From an uncultured Bacteroidota bacterium (GTDB lineage Bacteria; Bacteroidota; Bacteroidia; Bacteroidales; UBA12077), in contig CAJXLE010000006.1 of NCBI GenBank assembly GCA_913055895.1, positions 1 to 39,861 of the forward strand: DNA of 39,861 nt, given 5' to 3'. Shown here one piece after another: positions 31,797 to 39,861 of the stretch. Under the pieces are notes generated by a model. The model saw only the letters and a program-made list of their open reading frames with translations. It had not been told where the DNA came from and made no database searches. Made by a program: the position numbers and the translations under genes. The first letter of the stretch is position 1; every line of letters begins with the position of its first letter.

Positions 31797-32651
31797 TTAC
31801 TGAATTGCTTTCAGGCTCATATCCATGCTTTTGATGTGGTGGGTCAGGGCCCCCACTGACACGTAATCCACCCCGCATTCGGCATAGTCCCTGATCGTAT
31901 CCAGGGTGATGCCGCCGGAGGATTCCGTTTCAAAAGCTCCATCGATCATTTCAACGGCTTTTTGGGTGTCTTCGGTAGAAAAGTTGTCGAGCATCACCCG
32001 GTCGACGCCCCCTATGTCAAGCACCTGTTTGACTTCATCGAGGCTGCGCACTTCAATTTCTATGAGCGGGTCCATCTCTTTTTTCTGGAGGTATTTGAGG
32101 GTCTTGCGGATGGCCTGGTTGATGCCCCCCGCAAAGTCGATGTGGTTGTCTTTGAGCATGATCATGTCGTACAGTCCCATGCGGTGGTTGGTGCCCCCGC
32201 CCAGGGCTACTGCTTTTTTCTCCAGCCGGCGCAAGCCGGGAGTGGTTTTGCGGGTGTCCAGCACCTGTGTCTTGAGCCCCCTGAGCTTATCGGCATAACG
32301 GCGGGTTTGGGTGGCTATGCCACTCATGCGTTGCATGATGTTGAGCACCAGCCTTTCGGCCTGAAGTATGGAATGTATGCGCCCTTCCACCCGGAAGGCG
32401 ACGTCGCCGGGCTCGACAGAGGTGCCATCGACCAGGTAGGTTTCTGTTTTCAGGCGGCGGTCAATCTTGTGAAAAACGCGGAGGGCTTCCTCCATCCCGG
32501 CCAGGATGCCTGCTTCTTTGATGATCAGCTGTGATGCGCCTTTTTTTCGGGGGGGTATGCAGGCCAGCGAGCTGTGGTCGCCGTCACCGAGGTCTTCCTC
32601 TATGGCCAGCTCGAGTATGGGATCCAGGGATTCGTCGCTATTCAATCTCAT
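31797..32651 (-). CDS. nadC: Nicotinate-nucleotide diphosphorylase (carboxylating)
   Basis: Quinolinate phosphoribosyltransferase converts quinolinate and PRPP to nicotinate mononucleotide in de novo NAD synthesis. The 284-residue protein has EEDLGDGDHSS near the start, LNIMQRMSGIAT, DTRKTTPGLRRLEKKAV, GGGTNHRMGLYDMIMLKDNH, IEVRSLDEV, VMLDNFS and SSGGITLDTIRDYAECGVDY: the complete set of substrate and phosphate contacts. The ATG at 32651 overlaps the end of the DUF4783 gene by 14 bases, indicating coupling. No nadA or nadB is in the window. Confidence 0.97.
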   Translation of the reverse strand: MRLNSDESLDPILELAIEEDLGDGDHSSLACIPPRKKGASQLIIKEAGILAGMEEALRVFHKIDRRLKTETYLVDGTSVEPGDVAFRVEGRIHSILQAERLVLNIMQRMSGIATQTRRYADKLRGLKTQVLDTRKTTPGLRRLEKKAVALGGGTNHRMGLYDMIMLKDNHIDFAGGINQAIRKTLKYLQKKEMDPLIEIEVRSLDEVKQVLDIGGVDRVMLDNFSTEDTQKAVEMIDGAFETESSGGITLDTIRDYAECGVDYVSVGALTHHIKSMDMSLKAIQ

Positions 32652-33048
32652 TTTCGATGCGCAATTGGTGTATCAATGAACGGCCCTTGTCGTTTTTCTT
32701 CAAAAGCAGATACACCCGGAATTCACCGTTGAAGGTCACCAGCTTGCCGATGGCGTAACGGGCCGACTCCTTGCCTCCCTGGTGAATGAATTCGAAGCTT
32801 TTGGGCGGGTGGTTGACGAAAAAATTGTCCATGATGCGTTCAGCCTGCGACTTGCTGTATACATCCTCTTTTTCTCCCACTGCCAGCTCCAGGTTGTCGT
32901 TGAAGAAACGTGCCAGCTCCTTGGCTGTACCCACTTTGAAGGCAATGACAATGTCGCGGGGAACCTCTTCATCATTCATGAGGGTCCCGCCACGTAAAAA
33001 CAAGGTCCCGATCAAAAGGATGGGTATTATTTTTGTATATAGATTCAT
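32638..33048 (-). CDS. DUF4783 family exported protein
   Basis: This 136-residue protein has a hydrophobic N-terminus (MNLYTKIIPILLIGTLFLRGG) that looks like a signal peptide without a clear lipobox. The body is a small alpha/beta domain of the NTF2-like type: DIVIAFKVGTAKELARFFND, NFFVNHPPKSFEFIHQG, ARYAIGKLVTFNGEFRVYLLLKK. This matches DUF4783, a Bacteroidota family. It is the first gene of the nadC operon; its downstream neighbour starts within its last codons. The function is unknown, and a role in NAD synthesis is not implied by the fold. Confidence 0.9.
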   Translation of the reverse strand: MNLYTKIIPILLIGTLFLRGGTLMNDEEVPRDIVIAFKVGTAKELARFFNDNLELAVGEKEDVYSKSQAERIMDNFFVNHPPKSFEFIHQGGKESARYAIGKLVTFNGEFRVYLLLKKNDKGRSLIHQLRIENEIE

Positions 33049-33188
33049 GGTGCAAGGTTTTTAATATGGTTGCAAAAATTGAACCACAAACCATTGAAAC
33101 CGCCCACCAATATAAGATTATTTTCATGAATATAAAAATGGGGACTGGTAAATTGGGCGGTTGCTATGGAATGACATGTTTTTATTCG

Positions 33189-33196
33189 TAATTTTG
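33189..33196 (+). promoter_or_regulatory. -7 promoter box for rlmH and the sensor kinase
   Basis: TAATTTTG matches TAnnTTTG exactly, 40 bases before the rlmH ATG. A TTG lies upstream but at about 25 bases, longer than typical. Confidence 0.4.
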
Positions 33197-33235
33197 AATG
33201 GAAACCGGCGTTATGTAAAACGGAAACAATAAGCT

Positions 33236-33712
33236 ATGAAGATCACTTTGCTCGTGGTGGGCAAGAACAAGGAGCGTTATGTACAGCAAGCCCTGGATGA
33301 GTATGAAAAACGCATCAGGCGCTATGTACCCTTTGGCATTACAGAGGTGTCACCGGTGAAGGGATCGCGTAAGCTCTCGCTGAAAGAGGTCCGTCAAAAG
33401 GAGGCCGAAAACATCCGCAGAGCCCTGCCTGCCAGCTCAAGGGTTGTTCTTCTTGACGAGCGGGGCAATGAGCAGTCATCGGAAGATTTTGCCCGTTGGA
33501 TGCAAAAGCAGATGAGCTCGGGTATTCAGCACCTGGTGTTTGTTATCGGAGGTGCTTATGGTTTTTCAGAAGACTTGCGCCGGGAGTCCCACTGCGTTCT
33601 CTCCCTGTCGAAGATGACCATGTCGCACCAGGTGGTCAGGATCATGTTTGCCGAGCAGCTCTACCGGTCTCAAACCATATTACAGGGAGAACCCTATCAC
33701 CATGGAGGATGA
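33236..33712 (+). CDS. rlmH: 23S rRNA (pseudouridine-1915-N3) methyltransferase
   Basis: This SPOUT-fold methyltransferase modifies pseudouridine 1915 in helix 69 of 23S rRNA on the assembled 70S ribosome. The 158 residues include MKITLLVVGKNK, the SAM-binding trefoil loops VVLLDERGNEQSSEDFA and VFVIGGAYGFSED, and the C-terminal SLSKMTMSHQVVRIMFAEQLYR ending YHHGG. These are diagnostic. The 3' end overlaps the start of the sensor kinase gene by 11 bases. Confidence 0.98.
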   Translation: MKITLLVVGKNKERYVQQALDEYEKRIRRYVPFGITEVSPVKGSRKLSLKEVRQKEAENIRRALPASSRVVLLDERGNEQSSEDFARWMQKQMSSGIQHLVFVIGGAYGFSEDLRRESHCVLSLSKMTMSHQVVRIMFAEQLYRSQTILQGEPYHHGG

Positions 33713-36700
33713 AAAGCACATCATCATGCGCAAGACAATCGTTTATGCAGGCATTTTTGCCTTGCTCTTTGGACTGAGCCTTTTACTGGATGCCCACTAC
33801 GGTCCCGACGTCACCCGCAGGGTCAACGCCGAAAAAGTGCGCCAGACCCACCTGAAGAAGAAACAGGTGATGCAGGGTTACATGGAGCGTTTTCGCGACA
33901 GCATACAGGCAGGCGGTCTGGACAACATCGACAAGGATTTTTACTCAGACTATTCCGGTCTTTATGAAGAGCAGGGCCTGGCTTTCTTTGTCTACGATGC
34001 CCATGATCTGAGGTACTGGAGTGTCAAGAGCATACCCCTTCCCGAGCTGGATACCCTGGATAAGGAGGAACTCGTCAGGCTGGGCAACGGGTGGTATTAC
34101 ATCCGGCAGATGCGGTGCGACAGTTTCCGTGTGATGGGGGTTGAGCTGATCAGGCGAAATTATTCCTATGAGAATCAATATTTGGAAAACACCTTCCAGG
34201 AGGATTTTAACCTGCCCGGCAGTGTGAATGTGGTAAAGGACCGGGCACGGGGAGTTGCTGTGAAAGATATGAACGGGGATTACCTGTTTTCCCTGGTGCC
34301 TTCTGTTTACCGGCTGGGCAAGACGCCGGTTTATTATCTCTCGGTGGGCCTCTTCCTGGCTTCTTTCATATTCTTTTTCCTGGCTTTTTCAAAGATGTTG
34401 TCCCTGCAGAAAGGGCAAAGAAGAAAGGTCATCCTGTTTTTTATAACAGCTGCCGTCCTGGTGACCGGGCGATGGGCCATGTTGCATTTTCACTTCCCTG
34501 ATATGCTCTATCAGCTGGATGTCTTTGATCCCACCTTCTACGCATCGTCGGTTGTCAATCCCAGCCTGGGCGACATGCTCCTGCACCTGGTCGCCCTGTG
34601 GTGTTTGCTCTGGATGGTGGTCAGCCATTTTAAGGGCATGCTGCCCCGGAAAAAGGAGAGGGGGTTCAGGCCCTTCCTGGCATCCCTTGGCTGTTCGCTG
34701 CTCACCATCGGTTTCTTTGCCTTGCTCTACCACTTGTTTTACTCCCTGATCTTCAACTCAAGTTTCTCATTTGATTTTTATCGTTTTTTTGATCTGAAAA
34801 TCAACGGGTTGTTGGTTCTTCTGGCCATCTTCATATTGTTTTCCCTCTATTTCATCTGGCTGGACTTTTTTATGCACAAGATCAAAAACCAGATCAGCTT
34901 CAGGGGTTTCTGGCTGGTGTTTTTGCCCCTGTCCCTGTTGTTGCTGTTGGTGATCCTGCAACAGGGATGGTCGTTCAGCTGGTTTGTGGTGGCTTTCTTT
35001 TACCTGAGCCATCTGGTGGTGGCACTGATGGTGTTCTCCGGGGCAAGGTATTCCTATCCGCGGTTGATGGGCATCATCCTTTTGGCGGTACTTTTTTCCG
35101 TTTATTTTATCCACGACAACACCACCCAAAAAGAGCAGGAAAAGCGCAAGGTTTTGGTCTCCAACCTGGAAGGGGAGCGCGACCGTGTGGGCGAGCTTCT
35201 CCTGAGAAGACGGGAAGAGCGGATCGCAAACGACTCCCTCATCTCGCATTGGATGGTCAACCACCTGGAGAATGAGCGCCAGATCCTTGATTACCTGGCA
35301 AGTGAGTATTTTAGCGGTTTCTTTTCCAAATATGACCTGCAGACCTCCGTGTGTGCACCCGAGGATGACCTGAGTGTGCTCACCGACAACCGCACCGAAC
35401 AGCATCATTGCTACACCTATTTTGACCGGATGATCCGACAGGAGGGAATACCCCTGCCCGACAGCCGGTTCTATTTCCTGGACAACCTGAGCGGGCGCAT
35501 CAGCTACATCGGTGTTTTCCGCTACCACCAGGAAGACGAATACCAGGAGAGCACCCTGTACATCTCCATCGACTCCCGCCTTACCGAGAGACAGCTGGGC
35601 TATCCGGAGCTGCTTTTGGACAAGGACCTTTCCGGTCCCGACCCGCTCGAGGACTATTCTTTTGCCAAATATCAGTACGACCAGCTGATCCGGCGTTCAG
35701 GGGAGTACGGTTATCCCATGACGCTGACTTCCACATTCCAGATCGACGGGCAGGACCGTTTTAAGGAGCACCACGAATACAGCCACCTGGTGCACAAGCA
35801 GGATGACGAGACGGTGATCGTAATCAGCAAGCCGGTGCGGGGTTTTGCCGATCTGCTGGCGCAGTTCTCCTACCTTTTTGCCTTTTTCTACCTGGCCACC
35901 CTGCTGTTTATTTTTATCTCCGGGTTGCCGGAAAACATCACCCATTTCAACTACAATTTCAAGAACAAGATCAAGCTGTCCATCATATTGATACTGATCC
36001 TCTCGCTGGTGGCCGTGGGTTTTGGCACCGTTTTCTATACTTCGAACCAGTTCAGGCAGCAGCACAAAGACAACATCCGCGAGAAGCTGGAATCGCTGAT
36101 CGTGGAGCTGGAAGACAAGCTGGGAGGGGAGCCGGTGCTGACCGGCGATTACCAGGATTACATCACGCACCTGCTCACCAAGTTTTCCAATGTTTTTTAT
36201 GTGGACATGAACCTGTACGATCTGAACGGAAGGCTGCTGGCCTCCTCGCGCTCGCAGGTCTTTGAGCGCGACCTGATCAGCACCCGCATGCATCCTGAAG
36301 CTTACCATGAGCTGGCCATCAAGCAGCAACCTGAATACATCCATGATGAGTCGATAGGCGACATGAGCTACCACTCGGCTTATGTGCCTTTTTACAACGA
36401 CAACAAGGAAAAGCTGGCCTATCTGAACATTCCTTATTTCACCCGTCAGAAAGCCCTTCAAAAGGAGATCTACACCATTGTCATGGTGATGATCAACATC
36501 TATGTTTTCTTGATCATCCTGGGCACCGTGGTGGCCGTGCTGGTGTCCAACACCATCACCGAACCGTTGCGGCTTATACGGGAAAAGCTGGGGCATGTGG
36601 GACTGGACAAGACCAACGAGAAGATCGATTATCAGAGCCACGATGAGATAGGCGAGCTGGTGAGCGAATACAACCGCATGCTCGATGAGCTGGAGGCGAA

Positions 36701-37409
36701 CGCGGAGAAGCTGGCGCAGTCGGAGCGTGAGACGGCCTGGCGGGAGATGGCCAAGCAGATTGCCCACGAGATCAAGAACCCGCTGACGCCCATGAAGCTG
36801 AAGGTGCAATACCTGAAACGTGCCTGGGACGACCGTGTGGAGAATTTCGACCAGCGGATGCAGCAGTTCGCCGATTCTATGATCAGCCAGATCAACACCC
36901 TCTCGCAGATAGCTTCGGAATTTTCCAACTTTGCAAAGATGCCCCGGGCCAAAAACGTCAGGCTCAGCCTCCGGTCGGCCATCGACCAGACGGTGGAGTT
37001 GTTTGAGAACACCGAGCATGTTCGTGTAAGGAAAGAGGACGGCCTTGATGAAGACCTGTCCATCTATGCCGATCCCGACCAGTTTTCGCGGGTGCTGAGC
37101 AACCTGGTGAAAAATGCCATCCAGGCCATACCATCCGCACGTGAAGGAGAGGTGGTGCTGGGTGTGACGCGTCAAAACCAGAGGGCCATCGTATCGGTCA
37201 CGGACAATGGCGAGGGCATCCCCGATCATCTCAACGGCAAGCTCTTCCGGCCCAACTTCACCACCAAGTCGGGTGGCATGGGCATGGGCCTGGCCATCAC
37301 CCGCAAGATCATAGAAGACCTGGGGGGCCGTATCAGCTATGAGACCAGCCCCGGCCAGGGTACTACCTTTTTTGTGGAGTTGCCGGTGTATGAGGAGGAA
37401 GAAGGCTGA
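33702..37409 (+). CDS. Large NtrY-like membrane sensor histidine kinase
   Basis: This 1235-residue kinase starts at the ATG overlapping the rlmH end; the MRKT start at 33726 is an alternative. It has one span near residues 12-28, a periplasmic loop to about 210, a block of seven or more spans (about 215-470), a second extracytoplasmic region (about 480-710), two spans (about 720-780), a third sensory loop, and a last span before HAMP (about 930-970). HAMP has NTITEPLRLIREKL and DEIGELVSEYNRML. The H-box is QIAHEIKNPLTPMKLK (His1022), typical of NtrY. The N-box is NLVKNAIQAI, with DNGEGIP and GGMGMGLAIT after it, so the kinase core looks intact. No response regulator is adjacent. The C-terminus EEEEG is encoded by the first unit of a repeat array. 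Confidence 0.93.
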   Translation: MEDEKHIIMRKTIVYAGIFALLFGLSLLLDAHYGPDVTRRVNAEKVRQTHLKKKQVMQGYMERFRDSIQAGGLDNIDKDFYSDYSGLYEEQGLAFFVYDAHDLRYWSVKSIPLPELDTLDKEELVRLGNGWYYIRQMRCDSFRVMGVELIRRNYSYENQYLENTFQEDFNLPGSVNVVKDRARGVAVKDMNGDYLFSLVPSVYRLGKTPVYYLSVGLFLASFIFFFLAFSKMLSLQKGQRRKVILFFITAAVLVTGRWAMLHFHFPDMLYQLDVFDPTFYASSVVNPSLGDMLLHLVALWCLLWMVVSHFKGMLPRKKERGFRPFLASLGCSLLTIGFFALLYHLFYSLIFNSSFSFDFYRFFDLKINGLLVLLAIFILFSLYFIWLDFFMHKIKNQISFRGFWLVFLPLSLLLLLVILQQGWSFSWFVVAFFYLSHLVVALMVFSGARYSYPRLMGIILLAVLFSVYFIHDNTTQKEQEKRKVLVSNLEGERDRVGELLLRRREERIANDSLISHWMVNHLENERQILDYLASEYFSGFFSKYDLQTSVCAPEDDLSVLTDNRTEQHHCYTYFDRMIRQEGIPLPDSRFYFLDNLSGRISYIGVFRYHQEDEYQESTLYISIDSRLTERQLGYPELLLDKDLSGPDPLEDYSFAKYQYDQLIRRSGEYGYPMTLTSTFQIDGQDRFKEHHEYSHLVHKQDDETVIVISKPVRGFADLLAQFSYLFAFFYLATLLFIFISGLPENITHFNYNFKNKIKLSIILILILSLVAVGFGTVFYTSNQFRQQHKDNIREKLESLIVELEDKLGGEPVLTGDYQDYITHLLTKFSNVFYVDMNLYDLNGRLLASSRSQVFERDLISTRMHPEAYHELAIKQQPEYIHDESIGDMSYHSAYVPFYNDNKEKLAYLNIPYFTRQKALQKEIYTIVMVMINIYVFLIILGTVVAVLVSNTITEPLRLIREKLGHVGLDKTNEKIDYQSHDEIGELVSEYNRMLDELEANAEKLAQSERETAWREMAKQIAHEIKNPLTPMKLKVQYLKRAWDDRVENFDQRMQQFADSMISQINTLSQIASEFSNFAKMPRAKNVRLSLRSAIDQTVELFENTEHVRVRKEDGLDEDLSIYADPDQFSRVLSNLVKNAIQAIPSAREGEVVLGVTRQNQRAIVSVTDNGEGIPDHLNGKLFRPNFTTKSGGMGMGLAITRKIIEDLGGRISYETSPGQGTTFFVELPVYEEEEG

Positions 37410-37648
37410 GAGGAAGAAGGCTGAGAGGAAGAAGGCTAAGGCTAAGGCTAAGGCTAAGGCTGAGAAGAAGAGAAGAAGAGAAGAGGAAGAAGGCTAAGGC
37501 TAAGGCTAAGAAGAAGAGAAGAAGAAGAAGGCTAAGAGGAAGAAGGCTAAGGCTGAGGCTAAGAAAGAAGAAGAGAAAGAAGGCTAAGACTAAGAAGGAA
37601 GAAGGCTAAGGCTGAGAACTAAGAGAAGAAAGAAGGATAAGGCTGAGG
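37395..37648 (+). repeat. Purine-rich GGCTRA / GAGGAAGAAGGCTRA repeat array
   Basis: Three 15-base units, gaggaagaaggctga twice and then gaggaagaaggctaa, occupy 37395-37439. The first contains the kinase stop codon. They continue as runs of ggctaa or ggctga mixed with gaagaag/gagaag stretches until about 37648. The plus strand has almost no C or T outside GGCT. Each GGCTRA places a stop codon in the kinase frame, so the array is noncoding there. It makes up nearly all of the gap before the metallophosphoesterase gene. Confidence 0.85.
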
Positions 37649-37709
37649 AAGCTCTCTGTAGTTTGTGTTGGAGAATATATATGTGGTAACAAAAAAACGA
37701 TATAAGCTT

Positions 37710-39650
37710 ATGAAACGTTTGATGAGTATCTTCAGGGTTGGTTTTTTGTTGGGCCTGTTGGCCCTGGTGGCGGGTGTATTTTCCTTTCCACAGGTTCAGG
37801 GGCAAAACCTGCCGGTGAAAAAGCCGGATATGCCGCAACGTTCAGTAGGAATGACCAACCAGATCACCTTGCAGCAGGTGTATGATGCCCTGCAACAAAA
37901 AGGCAATGAAAAGGGGCTGGTCATTGATTTTGAGAACGAGGCCATCAGGGGAAGCATTTACAGCGGACCTTATCCTTTTGAGGAGCATGAGTCCGACCTT
38001 CATTACCGCCGTTATCGCCTTCATTCCGAGCTTAAGGAGGGTAAAGGCACCATACCCATAGCGCGCTTTTTTGAAGACAAGTACGATGCCAACGAGTGGG
38101 CCGACAGCTCCGTCACCCGGGGTGCCGTGGCCGTGCGTCTCGATTTATGGGAAAAGAAGGATGATGGTGTTCACCATCACGGCTTCCGCGACATCCTGGT
38201 GAATTTTGAAAAGGAGGATGACCGTTTCACCCTGGCCACCACCATCAGTGAAGGGCCTTTTGTCAACCTGCTGCGCAGCGACGACGGGGATGCCGGCACT
38301 ACCAGTGTCACCATCTCCTGGAGCACCCTGCAGCCCTCCGGCGGCAAGGTGGTTATAAGAGGAATGGACGTTTACGAGCATCGGGCAGAAGATATCACCA
38401 ACCACCAGGTAGAGGTTACAGGATTGCGCCATGACACCAAGTACAGGTATTATGTTCAAAGCGGCAATACGCGTTCTCCGGAATATGCTTTTACCACCGC
38501 CCCTGAAAAAGGCCAGGGTGAGGTGACGATAGCCTATACCGGCGACAGCCGCGAAGGTGTGGGAGGCGGTGAGCGCACCTTTATGGGTGTTAACCGCTAT
38601 ATACTGCGCCGCCTGGCTGATGATGCCTGGCGCCGTGGAGCCGAGATCTTTTTATTTGGGGGCGACCTGGTCAACGGGTATACCACCGATGTGGGTGATT
38701 TCCGCACCCAGCTCAAAGCCTGGAAGCAGACCATGGAAGGCTTTGCCCATTCCCGTTCCCTGTATCCCGCCCAGGGCAACCATGAGTCTCTCTTGAACGC
38801 TTATGGCGGGGAAGACAAATTTGTGATGATGGATAAGTTCCCTTACCATCAGAGTGCCGAAGCCATCTTTGCCGAGGAGTTTGTCCTGCCCAAAAATGGT
38901 CCTTCGCCTGAAGATATGCGCCGGCCATCCTATAAAGAGGAGGTCTATTCGTTCCAGTACGGGCCGGTGAAAGTTATTGCCTTCAACAACAACTACTGGT
39001 TCACCAGCAACCACCTGGTCAACCAGTATGGGGGGTCGCCCGAGGGATATATCATGCCCGACCAGTTGCAGTGGATTGTCCGTCAGATAAGGCAAGGCAA
39101 CCAGGATCCTACTGTCGATGCCATCCTGTTGTTTGCCCAGGAGCCTGTCTTTCCCAATGGCGGGCACGTGGATGATGCCATGTGGTATGGCGGCAACAAC
39201 AACATACGGGCCTACACCAACCACGGCGGGCGTTTGATCCCCGAGCAGGACGGCATCATAGAAGTGCGCAACAAGCTGTGGCGGGTTGTCAGCAACTCCC
39301 CGAAGGTAGCCGCTGTCCTTACTTCCGACGAACATGGTTACCACCGCACCCTGATCGACGATTCAACCCCTGTGGGCATCATGGAAGACGATACCGATGG
39401 CGACGGCAAGCTGGAGGAAGTCTCCCCCAACCGGGCTTTTGTCTATCCCACCTGGCAAATCGTCAATGGTGGCGGAGGGGCGCCTTACTATGCGCAGGAG
39501 AAAGCTCCATGGTCCAACCAGGTTGCCCTCTACAGCTCGCAATACAACTACACCCTGCTGCGTTACAGGGATGGCAAGATGCAGCTGGATGTATACAACC
39601 ACAACGGACAGCTTATTGACCATGTCGACGATCTGCTGAAAGGGAAATGA
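37710..39650 (+). CDS. Exported metallophosphoesterase with purple-acid-phosphatase-like N-terminal domain
   Basis: This 646-residue calcineurin-like phosphoesterase has a signal peptide (about 1-32, ending QVQGQ). A region of unknown fold runs from about 33 to 185. An Fn3-like domain (about 190-270, TSVTISWSTLQPSGGKVVIRG, then VTGLRHDTKYRYYVQSG) is as in purple acid phosphatases. The catalytic domain has GDSREG (Asp279), FGGDLVNG (Asp319), GNHE (Asn357, His358) and SDEHGYH (His542). DTDGDGKLEE near 555 looks like a calcium-binding loop. The substrate is probably a phosphate ester outside the cytoplasm. A GTG 15 codons upstream (37665) would lengthen it; the ATG at 37710 begins a normal signal peptide. 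Confidence 0.9.
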   Translation: MKRLMSIFRVGFLLGLLALVAGVFSFPQVQGQNLPVKKPDMPQRSVGMTNQITLQQVYDALQQKGNEKGLVIDFENEAIRGSIYSGPYPFEEHESDLHYRRYRLHSELKEGKGTIPIARFFEDKYDANEWADSSVTRGAVAVRLDLWEKKDDGVHHHGFRDILVNFEKEDDRFTLATTISEGPFVNLLRSDDGDAGTTSVTISWSTLQPSGGKVVIRGMDVYEHRAEDITNHQVEVTGLRHDTKYRYYVQSGNTRSPEYAFTTAPEKGQGEVTIAYTGDSREGVGGGERTFMGVNRYILRRLADDAWRRGAEIFLFGGDLVNGYTTDVGDFRTQLKAWKQTMEGFAHSRSLYPAQGNHESLLNAYGGEDKFVMMDKFPYHQSAEAIFAEEFVLPKNGPSPEDMRRPSYKEEVYSFQYGPVKVIAFNNNYWFTSNHLVNQYGGSPEGYIMPDQLQWIVRQIRQGNQDPTVDAILLFAQEPVFPNGGHVDDAMWYGGNNNIRAYTNHGGRLIPEQDGIIEVRNKLWRVVSNSPKVAAVLTSDEHGYHRTLIDDSTPVGIMEDDTDGDGKLEEVSPNRAFVYPTWQIVNGGGGAPYYAQEKAPWSNQVALYSSQYNYTLLRYRDGKMQLDVYNHNGQLIDHVDDLLKGK

Positions 39651-39678
39651 GGAGCATTTAAAAAAAGTGGATTTTGTT

Positions 39679-39708
39679 TTTGCAGAATAAAAAAAATCAA
39701 TATATTTG
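39679..39708 (+). promoter_or_regulatory. Consensus promoter of the tRNA-Gly transcript
   Basis: TTTG (39679-39682), an 18-base A-rich spacer and TATATTTG (39701-39708) match the Bacteroidota -33/-7 consensus with ideal spacing. It lies about 80 bases before the tRNA. Confidence 0.7.
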
Positions 39709-39789
39709 CATTCGCAAAATACGATGAATGGCGACATCGTCGTAGGCGTTGCAGCAAATCGTTCTTAACTTCTTGAAAGAAAAACATAA

Positions 39790-39861
39790 GCGAGAATAGC
39801 TCAGTTGGTAGAGCACAACCTTGCCAAGGTTGGGGTCGCGGGTTCGAGTCCCGTTTCTCGC
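39790..39861 (+). tRNA. tRNA-Gly (anticodon GCC)
   Basis: A full cloverleaf can be drawn: acceptor GCGAGAA/TTCTCGC, D arm GCTC-AGTTGGTA-GAGC, anticodon arm CAACC-TTGCCAA-GGTTG and T arm GCGGG-TTCGAGT-CCCGT with one G-U pair. The anticodon GCC reads GGC and GGU glycine codons. The last acceptor base is the last base of the window, so the discriminator base, any encoded CCA and possible further tRNAs lie beyond it. Confidence 0.97.

Noticed and set aside
37395-37648. Possible CRISPR array or Lys/Ala-rich coding tail
   Set aside because: There are no unique spacers of constant length, and in the kinase frame each GGCTRA unit carries a stop codon.
37665-37709. GTG start for the metallophosphoesterase
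   Set aside because: It would put 15 polar residues before a complete signal peptide that begins with MKRLMSIF at 37710.

Overview
This window looks like chromosomal DNA of a free-living or environmental member of the Bacteroidota, most likely near Bacteroidales/Marinilabiliales; the phylum is well supported, the order is inference. The evidence is a TonB-dependent receptor followed by a DUF4249 lipoprotein, DUF4783 and DUF6132 proteins, a NagZ/beta-lactamase fusion, a DUF4369/DUF5106-like thioredoxin protein, promoters with the Bacteroidota -7 box TAnnTTTG, and few Shine-Dalgarno sequences. I see no phage, insertion sequence, CRISPR array or rRNA.

Layout. 1-1190 (minus): an AmgK-like sugar kinase (TTG start) overlapping a RapZ C-terminal-domain protein cut by the window edge. 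1191-1683: a repeat-rich gap with a palindrome, one copy of a 58-bp dispersed repeat and an A/C-rich array. 1684-3870 (plus): secreted dipeptidyl peptidase IV. 3867-5113 (minus): a small membrane protein and methylglyoxal synthase. 5114-8460 (minus): TonB receptor plus DUF4249 lipoprotein, with a promoter that fixes the receptor start. 8636-10429 (minus): a small exported protein, a thioredoxin lipoprotein and a DUF6132 membrane protein. 10832-11468 (minus): a HepT/MntA-type pair whose diagnostic catalytic residues are missing in both partners. 11664-13706 (plus): CPA2 cation/proton antiporter with a UspA-like tail. 13717-16962 (minus): Tricorn-type protease. 17121-20198 (plus): NagZ/serine hydrolase fusion. 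20232-21671 (minus): thioredoxin-like exported protein. 22007-22483 (plus): small exported protein made of LExWM repeats, followed by a strong terminator. 22710-30112 (plus): AddA, a YhcC/YtqA-type radical SAM protein, AddB. 30132-33048 (minus): DUF4783, NadC, YihY/BrkB, PdxH, packed as one operon. 33236-37409 (plus): RlmH overlapping a large multi-membrane-span NtrY-like sensor kinase. 37395-37648: a purine-rich repeat array seeded from the kinase stop codon. 37710-39650 (plus): secreted metallophosphoesterase. 39790-39861: tRNA-Gly(GCC) with its own consensus promoter.

How the genes fit together. Several encode peptide and cell-wall scavenging: DPP IV, the Tricorn homologue, NagZ/beta-lactamase and the AmgK-like kinase are a plausible set for reclaiming peptides and amino sugars. 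AddA and AddB form the double-strand-break repair helicase-nuclease. The NadC/PdxH operon supplies NAD and PLP. The points most worth a second look are the non-canonical HepT/MntA pair, the dispersed 58-bp inverted-end repeat, the stop-codon-seeded repeat array and the LExWM repeat protein.
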